From Scilla litardierei (lineage: Eukaryota > Streptophyta > Magnoliopsida > Asparagales > Asparagaceae): DNA of 64,000 bases. The notes beneath the pieces are model-generated. The model was not told where the DNA came from and searched no databases. It worked only from the letters and a program-made list of their open reading frames with translations. The stretch lies in contig CM061132.1 of assembly GCA_030789695.1 (NCBI GenBank), positions 152,218,597-152,282,596 of the forward strand, read 5' to 3'. This document shows positions 44,599 through 56,523 of this stretch, piece by piece; within the stretch, counting starts at the first letter, position 1, and each line of letters starts with the position of its first letter. The position numbers were made by a program, and so were the translations under genes.

Positions 44599-44745
44599 CC
44601 TTGTTGTAGGCAAGGTGTTTGTGAAAAGTCCTCGGATTGTGAGGCAAGGTAAAGTCCTCGGGTTGTGAGGCAAGGGTAAAATCCTAGACAAATCTAGGTG
44701 GTTGGAAATCCTAGTGAGGCTAGGTATTTGTATTGCTAAGGCAAT
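44599..44745 (+). repeat. Array of short hairpins with variable stems in the gag-only LTR
   Basis: Six successive short inverted repeats lie at roughly 20-35-base spacing after AAATC/AAGTC-like lead-ins: CCTTG/CAAGG, CCTC/GAGG (twice), CCTAG/CTAGG (twice) and ATTGC/GCAAT. Loops are 4-7 bases. The 3' LTR (48389-48561) has the same array plus one extra 26-bp unit, in which the stem is reduced to CCT/AGG. Confidence 0.75.
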
Positions 44746-45022
44746 AGTGGAAATCTCGTACCGGATTGGTCGGGGACTGGACGTACCCAGGTTGTGGGGA
44801 ACCAGGATAAAAATCTGTGTGTTTGCGATTGTTATTTATTTACTTGCATTTACATTCCGCTGCTTAACTATATTATTGCAAGTATTATTTTGTGTTGATT
44901 AGGATTAATAATAGGTAACTCTTTATTAATTCTAGGGAAATTTTTTAGAGGAATTTTAATGTGTGGAAAACACTATTCACCCTCCTCTAGTGTTCTCTTT
45001 GCCATCCACAGGATCCAACACT

Positions 45023-45034
45023 TGGTATCAGAGC
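45023..45034 (+). other. Primer-binding site, initiator tRNA-Met (gag-only element)
   Basis: TGGTATCAGAGC begins two bases after the 5' LTR end and ten bases before the gag ATG. Confidence 0.95.
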
Positions 45035-45044
45035 GAGGTTATAG

Positions 45045-46736
45045 ATGGCGTCAACCAATCATTTCCCCGAAGGACAATCTTCCGGCAGACCACCACTTCT
45101 CAATGGATCAAATTATGGATCTTGGAAGAATCGGATGCGAATGTACCTTCTCTCTATCTCCTATGATCTATGGAAGATAGTGGAGAATCCTTATGAAGAA
45201 CCCACTCTTGAGGAAGAAAAATGGACCAAGACGGAGAAGGACAAAGTGTCTCTAAATGCCAAGGCGGTGTCCACTCTATATTGCGGCCTTGACACAACGG
45301 AGTACAACCGCATCTCCATGGCTACCTCCGCGCACCAAATATGGAAACTCCTTGAGGTAACACATGAAGGTAACCAAAAAGTTAAATCTTCAAAATCTTC
45401 TCTTTATGCTGGCAGGTATGAAAAATTTATGATGGTGAAAGACGAGAACATAACGGAGATGTACACGAGGTTTATGGAGATCGTTAACACACTTGCGGGA
45501 TTGGGAAAGAAGTACACACAAGAGGATCACGTATGCAGGATCCTTAGATCCCTCACTCCCGAATGGCAATCCAAAGCTTCGGCCATTGAAGAAGGCAACG
45601 ACACTTCAAAGCTATCCTTGGAGGAGCTCATCGGCAATCTAATGGCGTATGAACTCCAACTGCAAGAGCGAAAGACCAAGGAACACGGTGAAAAGAAGAA
45701 GAACCTTGCATTCAAAGCAACATCGGATATGGAGGAGTCCGAGAATGAAGTCAAAGAGGAGATAAAGAAACAAATGGCACTCATCTCCAAAGGATACAAG
45801 AAAATCCTAAAAGCACGTAAGTCCTACAACCGTAAGTTCAATTCCACTAATGATGTTATTTGTTATGAATGTAATAGGCCAGGCCACATGAAGAATGAAT
45901 GCCCTCTAAAGAAAAATAGAGATAAGAGAACGAACTCATACAAAGGCAAAAGGCCAAATGGAAAAGCTTTTGGAGCTTGGGATAGAAGCGACGATGAAGA
46001 GGATTCCGATAGCTCATCATCATCTGAAAATGAAGGAAAAGCAAGCAAAAGGAACGAGCGGAACTACATGTGCTTCATGGCACGGGAAGACCCCAAGGTA
46101 AATTCCTACTATAACTCTAGTGATAGCGATAGTAGCGATGATGATGAAATTGATTATGAGGAGGAATTTCATATAATTTATGCATTATATGAAGTCCAAC
46201 TCAAAGAGCTTCTAACTCTCAAAAAGTTGCATAAATCTTGTGGTTCTAATCCTACTAATCAAGAGCTAGAAAGGATTAAAGAAGAGAACCTAAAATTGAT
46301 TAGCAACAATAAGGATTTAATTGAAAAGAATAGGTTGCTCAATGTAGAACTCAAAGACCTAGGAAATAGGTTTAAAGACTTAGAAAAGAACATGACCACC
46401 ATTAAGGCAAAGCATGAGGACTTGGTTAATAATGTTGCTAGGTTCAATAAAGGTAAAGAAAAATTAGATAGCTTGATTAGTTCACAAAAACCCCAATCTA
46501 GCAAACATGGCTTAGGTTATAATATGACCAATCAAAATGCTAGGATCTCTCATCATCAAGCTAGAGTTCCTAAAACTGAAAATGGATATGTCAAAGTTTG
46601 GATTCCCAAAATTGGAACCGTCCAAATGAAAGACAATTACATTTCTAGTTTTATGAACAATGTTCATTTTTGTAGAGATTATAAATTTACTTATGGGAAA
46701 TCTCAACCCAACTGGGTGTGGTTCCCTCTTGGTTAA
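45045..46736 (+). CDS. Sirevirus-type Gag of the gag-only element
   Basis: An uninterrupted 563-aa frame whose ATG lies ten bases after the PBS. The N-terminus reads RPPLLNGSNYGSWKNRM, typical of Copia gag. A UBN2-like region follows (LEVTHEGNQKVKSSKSSLYA; MYTRFMEIVNTLAGLGKKY). A CCHC knuckle is present (Cys273, Cys276, His281, Cys286 in CYECNRPGHMKNEC). Then come acidic Ser/Asp-rich stretches (about 315-385) and a Lys/Glu/Leu-rich coiled coil (about 395-480). It ends NWVWFPLG with no transition to a protease. The protein should form particles in the cytoplasm. Enzymes would have to come from an autonomous Sirevirus. Confidence 0.92.
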   Translation: MASTNHFPEGQSSGRPPLLNGSNYGSWKNRMRMYLLSISYDLWKIVENPYEEPTLEEEKWTKTEKDKVSLNAKAVSTLYCGLDTTEYNRISMATSAHQIWKLLEVTHEGNQKVKSSKSSLYAGRYEKFMMVKDENITEMYTRFMEIVNTLAGLGKKYTQEDHVCRILRSLTPEWQSKASAIEEGNDTSKLSLEELIGNLMAYELQLQERKTKEHGEKKKNLAFKATSDMEESENEVKEEIKKQMALISKGYKKILKARKSYNRKFNSTNDVICYECNRPGHMKNECPLKKNRDKRTNSYKGKRPNGKAFGAWDRSDDEEDSDSSSSSENEGKASKRNERNYMCFMAREDPKVNSYYNSSDSDSSDDDEIDYEEEFHIIYALYEVQLKELLTLKKLHKSCGSNPTNQELERIKEENLKLISNNKDLIEKNRLLNVELKDLGNRFKDLEKNMTTIKAKHEDLVNNVARFNKGKEKLDSLISSQKPQSSKHGLGYNMTNQNARISHHQARVPKTENGYVKVWIPKIGTVQMKDNYISSFMNNVHFCRDYKFTYGKSQPNWVWFPLG

Positions 46737-47038
46737 TGATTACATTATTATATATGACTAATCCCACGGACCCACAAACAAAGGGTACCAAAATTATTTT
46801 TTTTTTAATTTTCAGGTACCGAAACTATAAGGGATTAGTAGAAGAGCTCCAAATGAATCTCTAAATCCATGCATGAATTAAGGGGGGAGACCTAACTTCA
46901 ATGATGCAAATTTTCAGGGGGAGCTTAGTAAGAATATTTTTTTTATGATGCCAAAGGGGGAGAGAGAATATGATAATATTCATTGCATATTTTTTAAGTT
47001 TTTATGCAATATGTTGTCATCATCAAAAAGGGGGAGAA

Positions 47039-48836
47039 TGTTGGAAATCGAGTCTCCACCCCGTGGTTATTTTGATGATGAGCAACATATTATGCTACTA
47101 ATATTTTCATCGAGTTTGTGTGCAGGAAATGTATTTTTAATAATAGCGTATGAAGCAAAGATGCATTGCACAAATGAGAGCTATGAATGATAGGAGCTCA
47201 AATGTGCAAGGAGCAAATCAAGTCAAGTCCAAATGAAGCCAACAAGAAGAATTGCATGCTTAAATGTAATATGTAATTTTGGCTTTTATTTGAGTCTAAG
47301 GAATTTGTTAAGGCAATTTGATTAAGCCCACACACACACTTAGGATTATGCTAAAAATGTTTTTAAATATTTTTTTGCCTAAGTTTTCGAGCCCAAAAGC
47401 CCATACTGGAAATGGCTCTGGGAGTCGACTACCATCATACTGGGAGTCGACTACCAGAAGACATTCCAGCATATGGGTTAAACGGTTAGATTTTCAAAAT
47501 CGTTTTAATTGTTGCATATAAATGAATTTGAAATTATTTTTCAAAAGTCTCCTTGTTTAAATGAAAAATATTTTGGAAATAATTTGAATTTCAAATTTCA
47601 AATTTCAAATTTCAAATGCAAACATATTTGGAAATTATTTGAAATTCAAATTTCAAATTTCAAATTTCAATCTCCTTGATTAATGCAAACATATTTGGAA
47701 ATTATTTGAATTTCAAATTTCAAATTTCAAATTTTTTGAAATGACTTTTCATCCTTTTAAATAGAGGTATTGAGCTTGGATTTGATACAAGAAATTTTCT
47801 CATCTAAAATTATTTGCTCAAAGTTCTCAAAGCTCTCCTATTTTATTTAAAAGTCTTTTAGGCCTTGTTCTAATTTTCTGTGCTGAAAATTCTTTTGTTG
47901 ATTTTATTTATTGGCCTAACACCAACTTGAATTTGATCTCCAAAGCTTAAAGCTTTTATTTTTTAGAGATGCAAAGTTCAAGTTTTTCTTTTTGATCTTT
48001 GTGCTTTCTCATCTATATTCTTTCAAAGATCAAGTCTTGAATATTGATCTCTATAAAGCACAAGTGCTAAGATTTTAGAGAATCAATTTCAAGTTATTTC
48101 CTTTGATCAAGTTTACATTCTATATTCTATTTGATCAAAAGGATTTCTATTTCTTTTAGCCACATTATTCATAACATATATATTGGCTAAAAGAATTTTT
48201 TTTTAAACTTGTTTAATCTCTGTTTTTAAAGTTATATTTTAACGAGATTTAAACTGAGTTTAATTTTTGATCTCCAAAGCTGTTAAGTTCTATATTTTTG
48301 AGAACAAATCTACTCCTATAGCAATCACATACACAAGGGCTTCATCAAGTTGCTATAGTTTTTGTAAATCGTCAAAAGGTTTGTAAATCCTTGTTGTAGG
48401 CAAGGTGTTTGTGAAAAGTCCTCGGATTGTGAGGCAAGGTAAAGTCCTCGAATTGTAAGGCAAGGTAAAGTCCTCGGGTTGTGAGGCAAGGGTAAAATCC
48501 TAGACAAATCTAGGTGGGTGGAAATCCTAGTGAGGCTAGGTATTTGTATTGCTAAGGCAATAGTGGAAATCTCGTACCGGATTGGTCGGGGACTGGACAT
48601 ACCCAGGTTGTGGGGAACCAGGATAAAAATCTGTGTGTTTGCGATTGTTATTTATTTACTTGCATTTACATTCCGCTGCTTAACTATATTATTGCAAGTA
48701 TTATTTTGTGTTGATTAGGATTAATAATAGGTAACTCTTTATTAATTCTAGGGAAAATTTTTAGAGGAATTTTAATGTGTGGAAAACACTATTCACCCCC
48801 CTCTAGTGTTCTCTTTGTCATCCACAGGATCCAACA
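47039..48836 (+). repeat. 3' LTR of gag-only element
   Basis: 1798 bp, preceded by the polypurine tract (47025-47038) and followed by the TSD ATACG. It is shorter than the 5' LTR in the ATTTCAA repeat and longer by one 26-bp unit near 48447-48472. Confidence 0.95.
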
Positions 48837-51640
48837 ATACGTAGCTGAGGGAAGTGAATACGTAGTGTGAAAGCAGAGAAGAAAGCAGAGAAGCGTGAAA
48901 GACGTCGTCGGTGCAAAACAACAGGAATGTGTTAGACGCGCGTGTGTGATGCATGTATGCATGCATGGATGGGCGTGGATGTGTGTAATAAGAGCCATGC
49001 AAGTGTGAAAGGGGTTAGGGATCAATGGCAACCCCCGTAAATTTTTAGAAATGCCAGGGGCAAAACGGTCATTTGGGCTTAAATTGCTGTGCGTACATAC
49101 CAAGGGTGTGCACGCATAAAATAATGGCAAACTTGTAAATATCCAGAATATGGAGGGGTATTTTGGTCATTTAACATGTTGCATGTTTATCCAAAAGAGG
49201 GTTCTAGAAAGAGATTTTTTGAATGAATCTTCTCCTTCTTTCTTTAACCTTCTTTTCTTTTCTCTTCTTATCTTATCTTTTCTTTTTCTTCCCCTATAGG
49301 GCCGGCCACCCTCTCCTTCCCTTTCCCCTTATTTTCCAAATGAAAAACCCTAATCTCCATTTCCAATTGAAAGGAGTTCATGCTTGCTTGAAGAGAGAAG
49401 AAGATGGAGAAGAAAGAAGAGAAAGAGAAGAGGAAAATGAAGTTTTTGAGGTAGGAATCCACTTGGTTTGGAATTCCATGAATTAATTTTCCCTATTAAG
49501 ATTTTATAGCATATCTACTTAATTTGAACTAGTGATGGTGAAATTTCATGAGATATGTTTCAATTTCACAATTTTTCCCCCTGAAATTCTTAGCAAACCT
49601 ATTTCTTTTAAATTTCAGAAACTTTGATGTCTTCTTTTGCCTTGTTCCTGATTACTGTAGCTCGAATCATGTTTCGAAAAAAATATGAGCATGTAGATCT
49701 TGAAGTTCTACCCCAAAATCATATAAATTTTGATATAGTTTCAGTTCAGAAATTGGGAGAAATAAATCCATCTTCACAACATGTCTGTTTGATTTTCAGT
49801 GTTGACACTGTTTAGTAACATTGGCCTAGACATTTGCACACATCATGGAATTTTGTGTTCTTGGTCGTGTTCGAAAGACAACAAGTTTTTCTAAACGTTC
49901 ATTAGCTGCTCTTATGTCGAAATTCTGGCTAGAACATGCCCAAAATTGGCTTTGAACATAGACCCTAAAATCTGTCTGAAAAACAGAATTGGCACACTTT
50001 ACTAAATAATTCACTATAAATCATATACGGCATATTTCTACATGAAATTTTATGGGTGAACCCAGGACTATTATTTCTCCAACTTTCATTCTTTAAGTAT
50101 TGTCAAATTCCCAAGAGAAATAGATGAAATATGTTGATCGTTATGGTTGTTCTTGCAATTTCAGCAAGCTGAATACTTTAAGTGCTATTCTTATTCATTA
50201 AATGTGGTTAATTGGCCATTATTAATCTTTCTTGATATGGTTTTGTGGTGGAATGAATATTCATGTCTTTGGCACATGTAAATTACATTGTGTATGTTTG
50301 ATATAAATGACGCCCGTCACGTGTTCGGTGAAATGCCCCAATGAATGCAATATTTGGTAATTTGAGAAACGTGAATGTGTTAGTGTTGGCCTTGGGCCAC
50401 ATTGATAATTTGTGAAGTTAGAGGCTTGAATGGCATGGAAATATTGTAATAGTGAATGGGTGACGTGTTGTGACAGAGGGCATGTCACGTGAGTACATGA
50501 CCCTGTGTTTAATGATGGACAGCGGAGGTTACCCATGCCATCCTGACCCCTAACGTGGAACTTATGATGTTAATTTGTAAAATTGAATAAATCTCAATCC
50601 TATCTAATGAGGGTGAGTTAGCGAAACCCGGGTTTAGGAGGGATTTGAGTAAATTGTGGATATGAGGCCTGGACTGTGAAGTTGGGAGATGATTATGTGA
50701 TGTGTGGAGTTTCACCCACTCGCCTTTACCGGGAGTGGAGGGGATATTTACACCCACTCGTCTTTACCGGGAGTGGAGGGGTCATACGGAGGTTGGGTTA
50801 TATGTGGATAGCCTCACTCCTGCCAGGGACGAGGGAGGTGAGAGGCCCGGCGTACAGTGCCCGTGTCCACTGCGTCGTGTGCTATATTCACCCCAAATTT
50901 GGGGTGAAGTCCAGGTCCTGGTATCACACAGTTTACCCAAGTTCCAATTAAATCAATTATGAAATAATAAAATAAGATTTGTGTGTTACTTCTATTGCTG
51001 GCAGCACTTCCCCTCCCATTTGCCCGTACTTTGTGGCTTGGTGTCATGCCTCAGGCACTTGCACTTATCGTATTTGATATTGGTTGCTTGAGCCCTCATG
51101 TTATTATTATTGTTATTATTATTATTATTATATTCGTGCTAATCCCTTTCTTGCAGTAGCTCGTCATTGGACCGCAGGTATGATTCCCTTGTTTAACTAT
51201 TTAATTTTCATTATATCACTTAGTTACATACTCTATTTCGCTTGGCTTGCCTTGTGATTTGATAACCTTAGATTGGAGTTCCAAACCCAAGTTGGTTCCT
51301 ACTGGGGCACGCATTGACGTGCTCCCCCTTTATTTTTCAGGTAGCAGTGGTAGCTTGGTTGGTGGAGACTGGGAGTTGGGCTCAGGGGTGACACTGGGGG
51401 TGAGTTGTAGTTGTGGTTTGGTATGGTTGTCTTGGGAGGTGGAGAATGATGGAGTATATGTAGTGGTGTACCTGGATGATGTATATAAATGGAAGTTGTT
51501 GTATATATGTGATATGTTGTCGTTGTTCTTTGTTATCTATGAGTTGTTTGATACTATAGTGGAGCTTCACTTGTACTATTCCAGCATGTGCGCAATGACC
51601 TGCTTATTCAGTGCGCACCTGCTTATTCATGTGCACAGTG

Positions 51641-52138
51641 ACCTGCTTATTCAGTGCGCATATGGACTTTGTATGTCTATGGAGTCTATCTGAGACTCGT
51701 TCTTTACGCATTAATTTCCACCATTGACTGATCCAAGTCATCTCCTCATTTCTTGTTCACCCAATTGATCACGCGATTGCCGTGCACTTCACGCTGTTAA
51801 GAGTCAGATTGCGATGGAATACTAATCCGATCGAAGCTTGAGACTTTCAGATGTATTCCTCATTTAAACGAGTGGGGTCTGTCCTATATAGAGATGTGTG
51901 TTTTCGGCACGGCTCTAGGCTCATTTCCGGACCACAGAAATCGCAACAAAGAGTCAAGTCTTTGCTTCATTTTCTACGTCAATATTACACCGTTTACCCG
52001 AAGTCGTCGCTCATATTCTAAGTCATTCTGTTTTGGCTCCAGGCAAGACCTAGTCGTGTATGCACACACACCCTGGTTATTAAAAGCACCCTGACTGTCA
52101 GGAGTTTATGCACACACACCCTACCATCTCCTTAAAGC
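51641..52138 (+). other. Upstream region of the receptor kinase gene
   Basis: About 500 bp between the LARD-like element and the kinase ATG. A phrase CACACACACCCT occurs twice near 52063 and 52109, close to the start codon. No clear TATA box was fixed. The close proximity of an LTR end means part of the native promoter may have been displaced. Confidence 0.4.
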
Positions 52139-55100
52139 ATGGCTCCATTTCTCTTCCTTCTGGTCCTAACAACCTCTTTGTTTATGTATCCCCAGCCATC
52201 AAACTCTGTGCCCCACAATAATCTCACCGACCTCGCATCACTGCTTGCATTCAGATCCCAACTCGCAGATCCACTCGGCGTCCTGTCCTCCAACTGGACC
52301 ACCAACACCTCCTTCTGCAGCTGGTTCGGCGTCACCTGCAGCAAGCGGCACCACCGTGTTGCATCACTTATGATCGAGCATGTCCCCCTGCAAGGTACGA
52401 TCTCCCCTCACCTCGCAAACCTCTCCTTCCTTTCTGTCCTCTTCCTTGACAATACCACCCTCGTCGGCCCCATCCCCCACGCCCTCACCCTTCTTCCCCG
52501 TCTCCGAAAACTTGTTATTCAAAGAAACTACCTCTCTGGGCCTATCCCTCCCAGCGTCCTCAACATGTCTTCACTGGTCACACTCGGCTTAGCCGCCAAC
52601 AATCTCTCTGGCTCCCTTCCCTCAAATCTTAGCGACATTGATTGTCCTCGCCTCCAATTTGTTGGAGTAGGCCAGAATACGTTGACAGGCCGAATACCAA
52701 CCACCTTTGCTCAATGCTCGGATCTCCAACAACTTTTTTTGGCCAAGAATGTCCTCACTGGAACTTTGCCCGCTGACCTCGGCTACTTGGTAAAGCTCGA
52801 GGTGCTGAATCTCCATCTTAACCAGCTCAGTGGAGAGATCCCAATACCTTCTCTTGGAAATCTCACAAGTCTGCAGGACCTTGAGCTTTCCAGCAACAAT
52901 TTGGCTGGGGGAATCCCCAAGGAGTTGGGGAATCTACCGAAACTACGAGTGTTGAATATAGCGAATAATAGCCTCACAGGTTCCATACCGGAATCACTCT
53001 TGAATGCTTCCATGCTTACAACCATTGAACTAGTAGAAAACAATCTCATCGGATCTGTTCCTCCGACACTCGGAGCATCCTTGCCATTGCTTGAAACTAT
53101 AAATTTCGAAGGTAACAAACTAACCGGCAGCTTAAACTTCATCGCATCTCTTCATCACTGCCAGAACTTACAGTCTCTGGCATTTTCTTACAATGAATTT
53201 GATGGAATTCTACCTATTACTATTGGGAATCTTTCGAAAAATCTTTTATACCTTGACATGGGGGCAAACCATATCAAAGGAAACATTCCTGCAGAATTGG
53301 GTAATTTGAGCACTCTTCTACGTCTTGATTTGAGAGCTAATGAGCTAATCGGAGCAATACCACCAACAATTGCTAGGCTTCACAATCTTCAAGGGTTGTA
53401 CATGGCGAGTAACAAAATTGGTGGATCCATTCCATCGGAACTTGGTCGAATGACAAAATTGATTGTTGTAAATACAGAATCAAACCAACTATCAGGTGCA
53501 ATACCGGTTTCCATAGGCAACTTAACTGGTCTACAATTCTTCTCGCTGGCTGCCAACCTAATATCATCAAAGATACCGCAAAGCATGTGGAAATTAAGTG
53601 GCCTCATCACACTAGACCTGTCACAAAATGCTCTATTTGGCTCAATTCCACAAGCGGTGAGCAATTTAAACGTCTTAGCCAATTTGGATTTATCAGAGAA
53701 CCAACTGTCAGGTAACATTACTATTGCTCTAGGGGAGCTCAAGATGCTTACATATCTTGGTCTTTCTAACAACTCTTTTCATGGTCAAATTCCCGAATCA
53801 TTTGGTGGACTGATCAATATCCAGCATTTGGACTTGTCCAAAAATTATCTGTCAGGTTCCATACCAAACTCATTAGCAAATCTGAGTTACCTTGATAGTC
53901 TAAATCTCTCATTCAACATGTTGGAAGGGCAAATTCCTGAAGGCAAGGTGTTCTCAAATCTAAGCATCTCTTCTCTAGAGGGGAACAAAGCACTGTGTGG
54001 TGCACCTCGGCTTGGCTTTCCACCATGCCCGGCAAGTATTTCTAATTCCCTTTCGAGGAGGAAATCGCATTTGCTAAATTATATTCTTCCGGCTATTGCT
54101 TCCGTAGTGGCTTTAAGTTGCCTTATTTTTCTCTATACAATCCGTGGAAGGAGAAAGTCCATGGCTTTGGACCATATGGAATCCCAAAATTTAGGCAATC
54201 ATAGAGTGGTTTCATACCACGATCTACGTCGTGCCACAAACAACTTTAGCCAAGAAAACTTGTTGGGAAAGGGAAACTTCAGTTCAGTTTTCAAAGGATA
54301 TCTTGATGAAGGATTGATAGTCGCCGTAAAAGTCCTGAGTTCTGAAGTTGAAGGGGCTTCGAACAGTTTTGATGCAGAATGTCGAGCTTTGTGCAGTGTT
54401 CGACATAGAAATTTGATTAAAATCATCAGTGTATGTTTTAACTTGGACTTTAAGGCTATAATACTCCAGTACATGCCAAAAGGAAGTCTTGAGCAATGGT
54501 TGCACCTTGAGAACTACAACTTGAATCTGCTGCAAAGAATGAACATAATGGTGGATGTGTCTTCAGCACTTGAGTACCTCCATCACGACCATCCTCAAGT
54601 GATACTACATTGTGATTTGAAGCCTAGCAATGTTTTGTTGGATGAAGAAATGGTAGCACATGTCAGTGACTTTGGCATTGCCAAATTACTCCATGATAAT
54701 ATATCTGCAGCATCATCAAGCACACCAGGAACCATTGGTTACATTGCTCCAGGTAAATAAACTATTTAATGTAAGTTTAATTCGAAAATTTATTTGTTGT
54801 TATTTTCTAAGGTATTTTGACATTGAACATTGCATGATATAACCATCGTCTAGTTCTTTTTTTATGTTGGGATACTTTTAATCAGTGTTTCTTCACTGGA
54901 TGAACCAATAGTTGACTAAATATTTTTATTGGACTAGAGGCATTATAACCACCTTAGCGTAATTAAATTCCTTTTATAGATAACTACCTTCAATTTTGTA
55001 CAAAACTTTTTGATGATATATTGTCAACACCATTACGAATTATGTTGCTAATTATCAATTTAGTTGTACTACATAATACTATTTCATTTTCACTAATCAT

Positions 55101-55496
55101 TGAACAAAAATTTAATTGAATATAACATTTGTAACAGAGTATGGGTCTACTGGAGAAGTCTCGAAAATGAGTGATGTTTACAGCTTTGGTATTCTATTGT
55201 TGGAAACATTCACCGGAAAAAGCCCGACTGATATCATGTTTCATGGAGAATCAACTTTAAGGGAAACTGTTTGCAAAGCATATCCTGCAGGATTATTGAA
55301 TATTGTAGATGTCAATATCTTGAAAGACGATTTCCTCACTGAACCTCAATTTGAAGACCAAACAGTCATATTTCAATGTTTGTCATCTATTATTGAGTTG
55401 GGCTTGCTATGCTCGAGCTACTCGCCAAAAGAAAGAATTCCAATGGTTGATGTCGTTTCCAGGCTCAAGAAGATAAAAGCCAAGTATTTATCATAG
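52139..55496 (+). CDS. LRR receptor-like serine/threonine kinase, subfamily XII type (join 52139-54752, 55138-55496)
   Basis: A plasma-membrane receptor kinase of the group that includes Xa21-, FLS2- and EFR-like immune receptors; the ligand is unknown. The spliced product is 990 aa. It has a signal peptide (MAPFLFLLVLTTSLFMYP), an LRRNT cap with paired Cys (NTSFCSWFGVTC), about 20 LRRs of the LxxNxLSGxIP type, a C-terminal cap (LCGAPRLGFPPC), a transmembrane helix near residue 645 (ILPAIASVVALSCLIFLY) and a cytoplasmic kinase. The kinase shows a Gly loop GKGNFSSVFKG, Lys731 in VAVKV, HCD at 824-826 (a non-RD kinase) and DFG at 844. The intron falls within APE (GYIAP|EYGS), as is usual for this group. 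No stop or frameshift is present. It is the only intact host gene found and sits between large transposons. Confidence 0.95.
54753..55137 (+). other. Intron of the receptor kinase gene
   Basis: 385 bp from the GTAAATAAAC donor to the TTTGTAACAG acceptor, A+T-rich. Splicing restores the reading frame across the APE motif and removes the stop that otherwise follows the donor. Confidence 0.93.
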
Positions 55497-56435
55497 TTAT
55501 TTAGTCTTGACTTCTCTTCTTTGGAAAAGTAATAGTATGTTCCTTTCGTGTTGTTCGGTTTTAGTCCATAACAATCTCCACAATCTATGTAAGAAAGTTA
55601 TATTTCGTTATCTCGGTAGCCTCCTCGGCAACTTATATACTTCGCAATGTAGCTAAGCATGAAAATTGATGATATTCAAAAGGATTATCAATCTTATTGT
55701 ACTTACAAACCCTTAACTATATGTGGAAAATATAATATGTGCTCTAGGAGGGGGGAGAAAATATTGGTATCCATATCAGTCTACAAATGTCTTTTGGTAG
55801 ACTTTAGGAAAATCTTTTGTACAACAACTTTTTCCCAGCTCTTCGCCCACTCCACGCCTGGCTGCTTGGGATCAGGGAGACTATCTATTCTGTTGACATC
55901 CTCCACAACATTTGGAATTGCTTAACTATTGGATTCTTTTATTGTTTAGATTGACGGAAACAAAAGAGTCTTCCGTGCAGAGAACCAAATAGTCTAAGAT
56001 GTCTCAACCTCTTCCAATACTTCTTCAACATATTGTCCTGCTAAGTGTTGCAAGCTTTCAACTATTCTTGTGTAGTGTAATTCTCTTTATGAATCTTTCC
56101 CTGTTACTTCTTCTAAATTCTTTCTCAATTTCTTTTTGTAATACGCTTTCCATCTTAAGAAATAGGTTGGCTATGAGTATGATACCATGCACTTCCTTAA
56201 AAAAACAAATGCATTTATCTTGTTAATTGGCACGATTGCTTGAAACTTCTATGGCAAATGATTTACCTTTAATAAAATTTGTACACATTTTAAAATGAAA
56301 TTACTATACTTCCAAATAAGGTATCATATTATTGTCGTGGGACTCTCAATTGTTGATCAGCCAAAAGTTTTGCTCCACATGATGTACAACATCTGGTGCT
56401 CGGTAATGAATAAAGTCACTTTTGCTTTCTCATGT
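55497..56435. other. 3' flank of the receptor kinase gene
   Basis: A+T-rich sequence with no supported gene. The open frames at 55659-55925 and 55999-56226 lack recognisable domains and codon bias and I leave them unannotated. Confidence 0.5.
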
Positions 56436-56523
56436 CACTACTAGAAATATGATTGCGACCCCATAGAAATATTACCCACAAGAAAATTCTGCAATGAATT
56501 CTATATCGTCTATAGGGAAATGC
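56436..56523. mobile_element. CACTA-type terminus
   Basis: CACTACTAGAAATATG is a typical CACTA terminal inverted repeat. It is followed by ATAGAAATATTACCC-like subterminal sequence and broken at 56524 by the LTR element. The other end is not in the window. Confidence 0.55.

Larger units (their letters stand above)
43221..45020 (+). repeat. 5' LTR of gag-only element
   Basis: 1800 bp, TGTTGGAAATCG to GGATCCAACA. It contains a TTTCAAA satellite-like stretch (43771-43955) and an array of short hairpins (44599-44745). Confidence 0.95.
43221..48836 (+). mobile_element. Gag-only Sirevirus derivative (TR-GAG type)
   Basis: The structure is complete: 5' LTR 43221-45020, tRNA-Met PBS 45023-45034, one gag frame 45045-46736, polypurine tract AAAAAGGGGGAGAA (47025-47038), 3' LTR 47039-48836, and target duplication ATACG (43216-43220 and 48837-48841). 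The interior is only 2.0 kb and contains no protease, integrase or RT. The LTRs differ by roughly a dozen to fifteen substitutions plus length changes in simple repeats and a 26-bp insertion. Terminal-repeat elements carrying only GAG (TR-GAG) are a described non-autonomous class in plants. Confidence 0.93.
38290..51640 (+). mobile_element. Large non-coding LTR element (LARD-like), host of the gag-only element
   Basis: Two direct repeats (38290 to about 39570 and about 50333 to 51600) are nearly identical. The right LTR starts earlier, at TGTAATGCCCTG (43082), after a polypurine tract AAGGTGGGTAGGA (43069-43081) and the phrase TTCGAGGACGAAC. That arrangement is typical of 3' ends of plant Gypsy elements of the Tekay/Del type. 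The right LTR is interrupted by the gag-only element. The internal region has no gag or pol. The outer ends (PBS, right terminus, TSD) could not be fixed, so the right limit is approximate. Confidence 0.65.
43082..51640 (+). repeat. Right LTR of the LARD-like element, interrupted at 43221
   Basis: The LTR starts TGTAATGCCCTG (43082) and is interrupted by the gag-only element (43221-48836 plus one copy of the TSD). It continues from 48842 to about 51600, giving an LTR of about 2.9 kb. The last 1.27 kb match the left LTR. Short degenerate repeats of GTGACCTGCTTATTCA lie at 51592-51660 near its end. No gene is supported in 48842-51640. Confidence 0.6.

Noticed and set aside
55999..56226. 75-aa hydrophobic open frame downstream of the kinase
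   Set aside because: It is in A+T-rich DNA with no homologous motif, and hydrophobicity is expected from T-rich codons.
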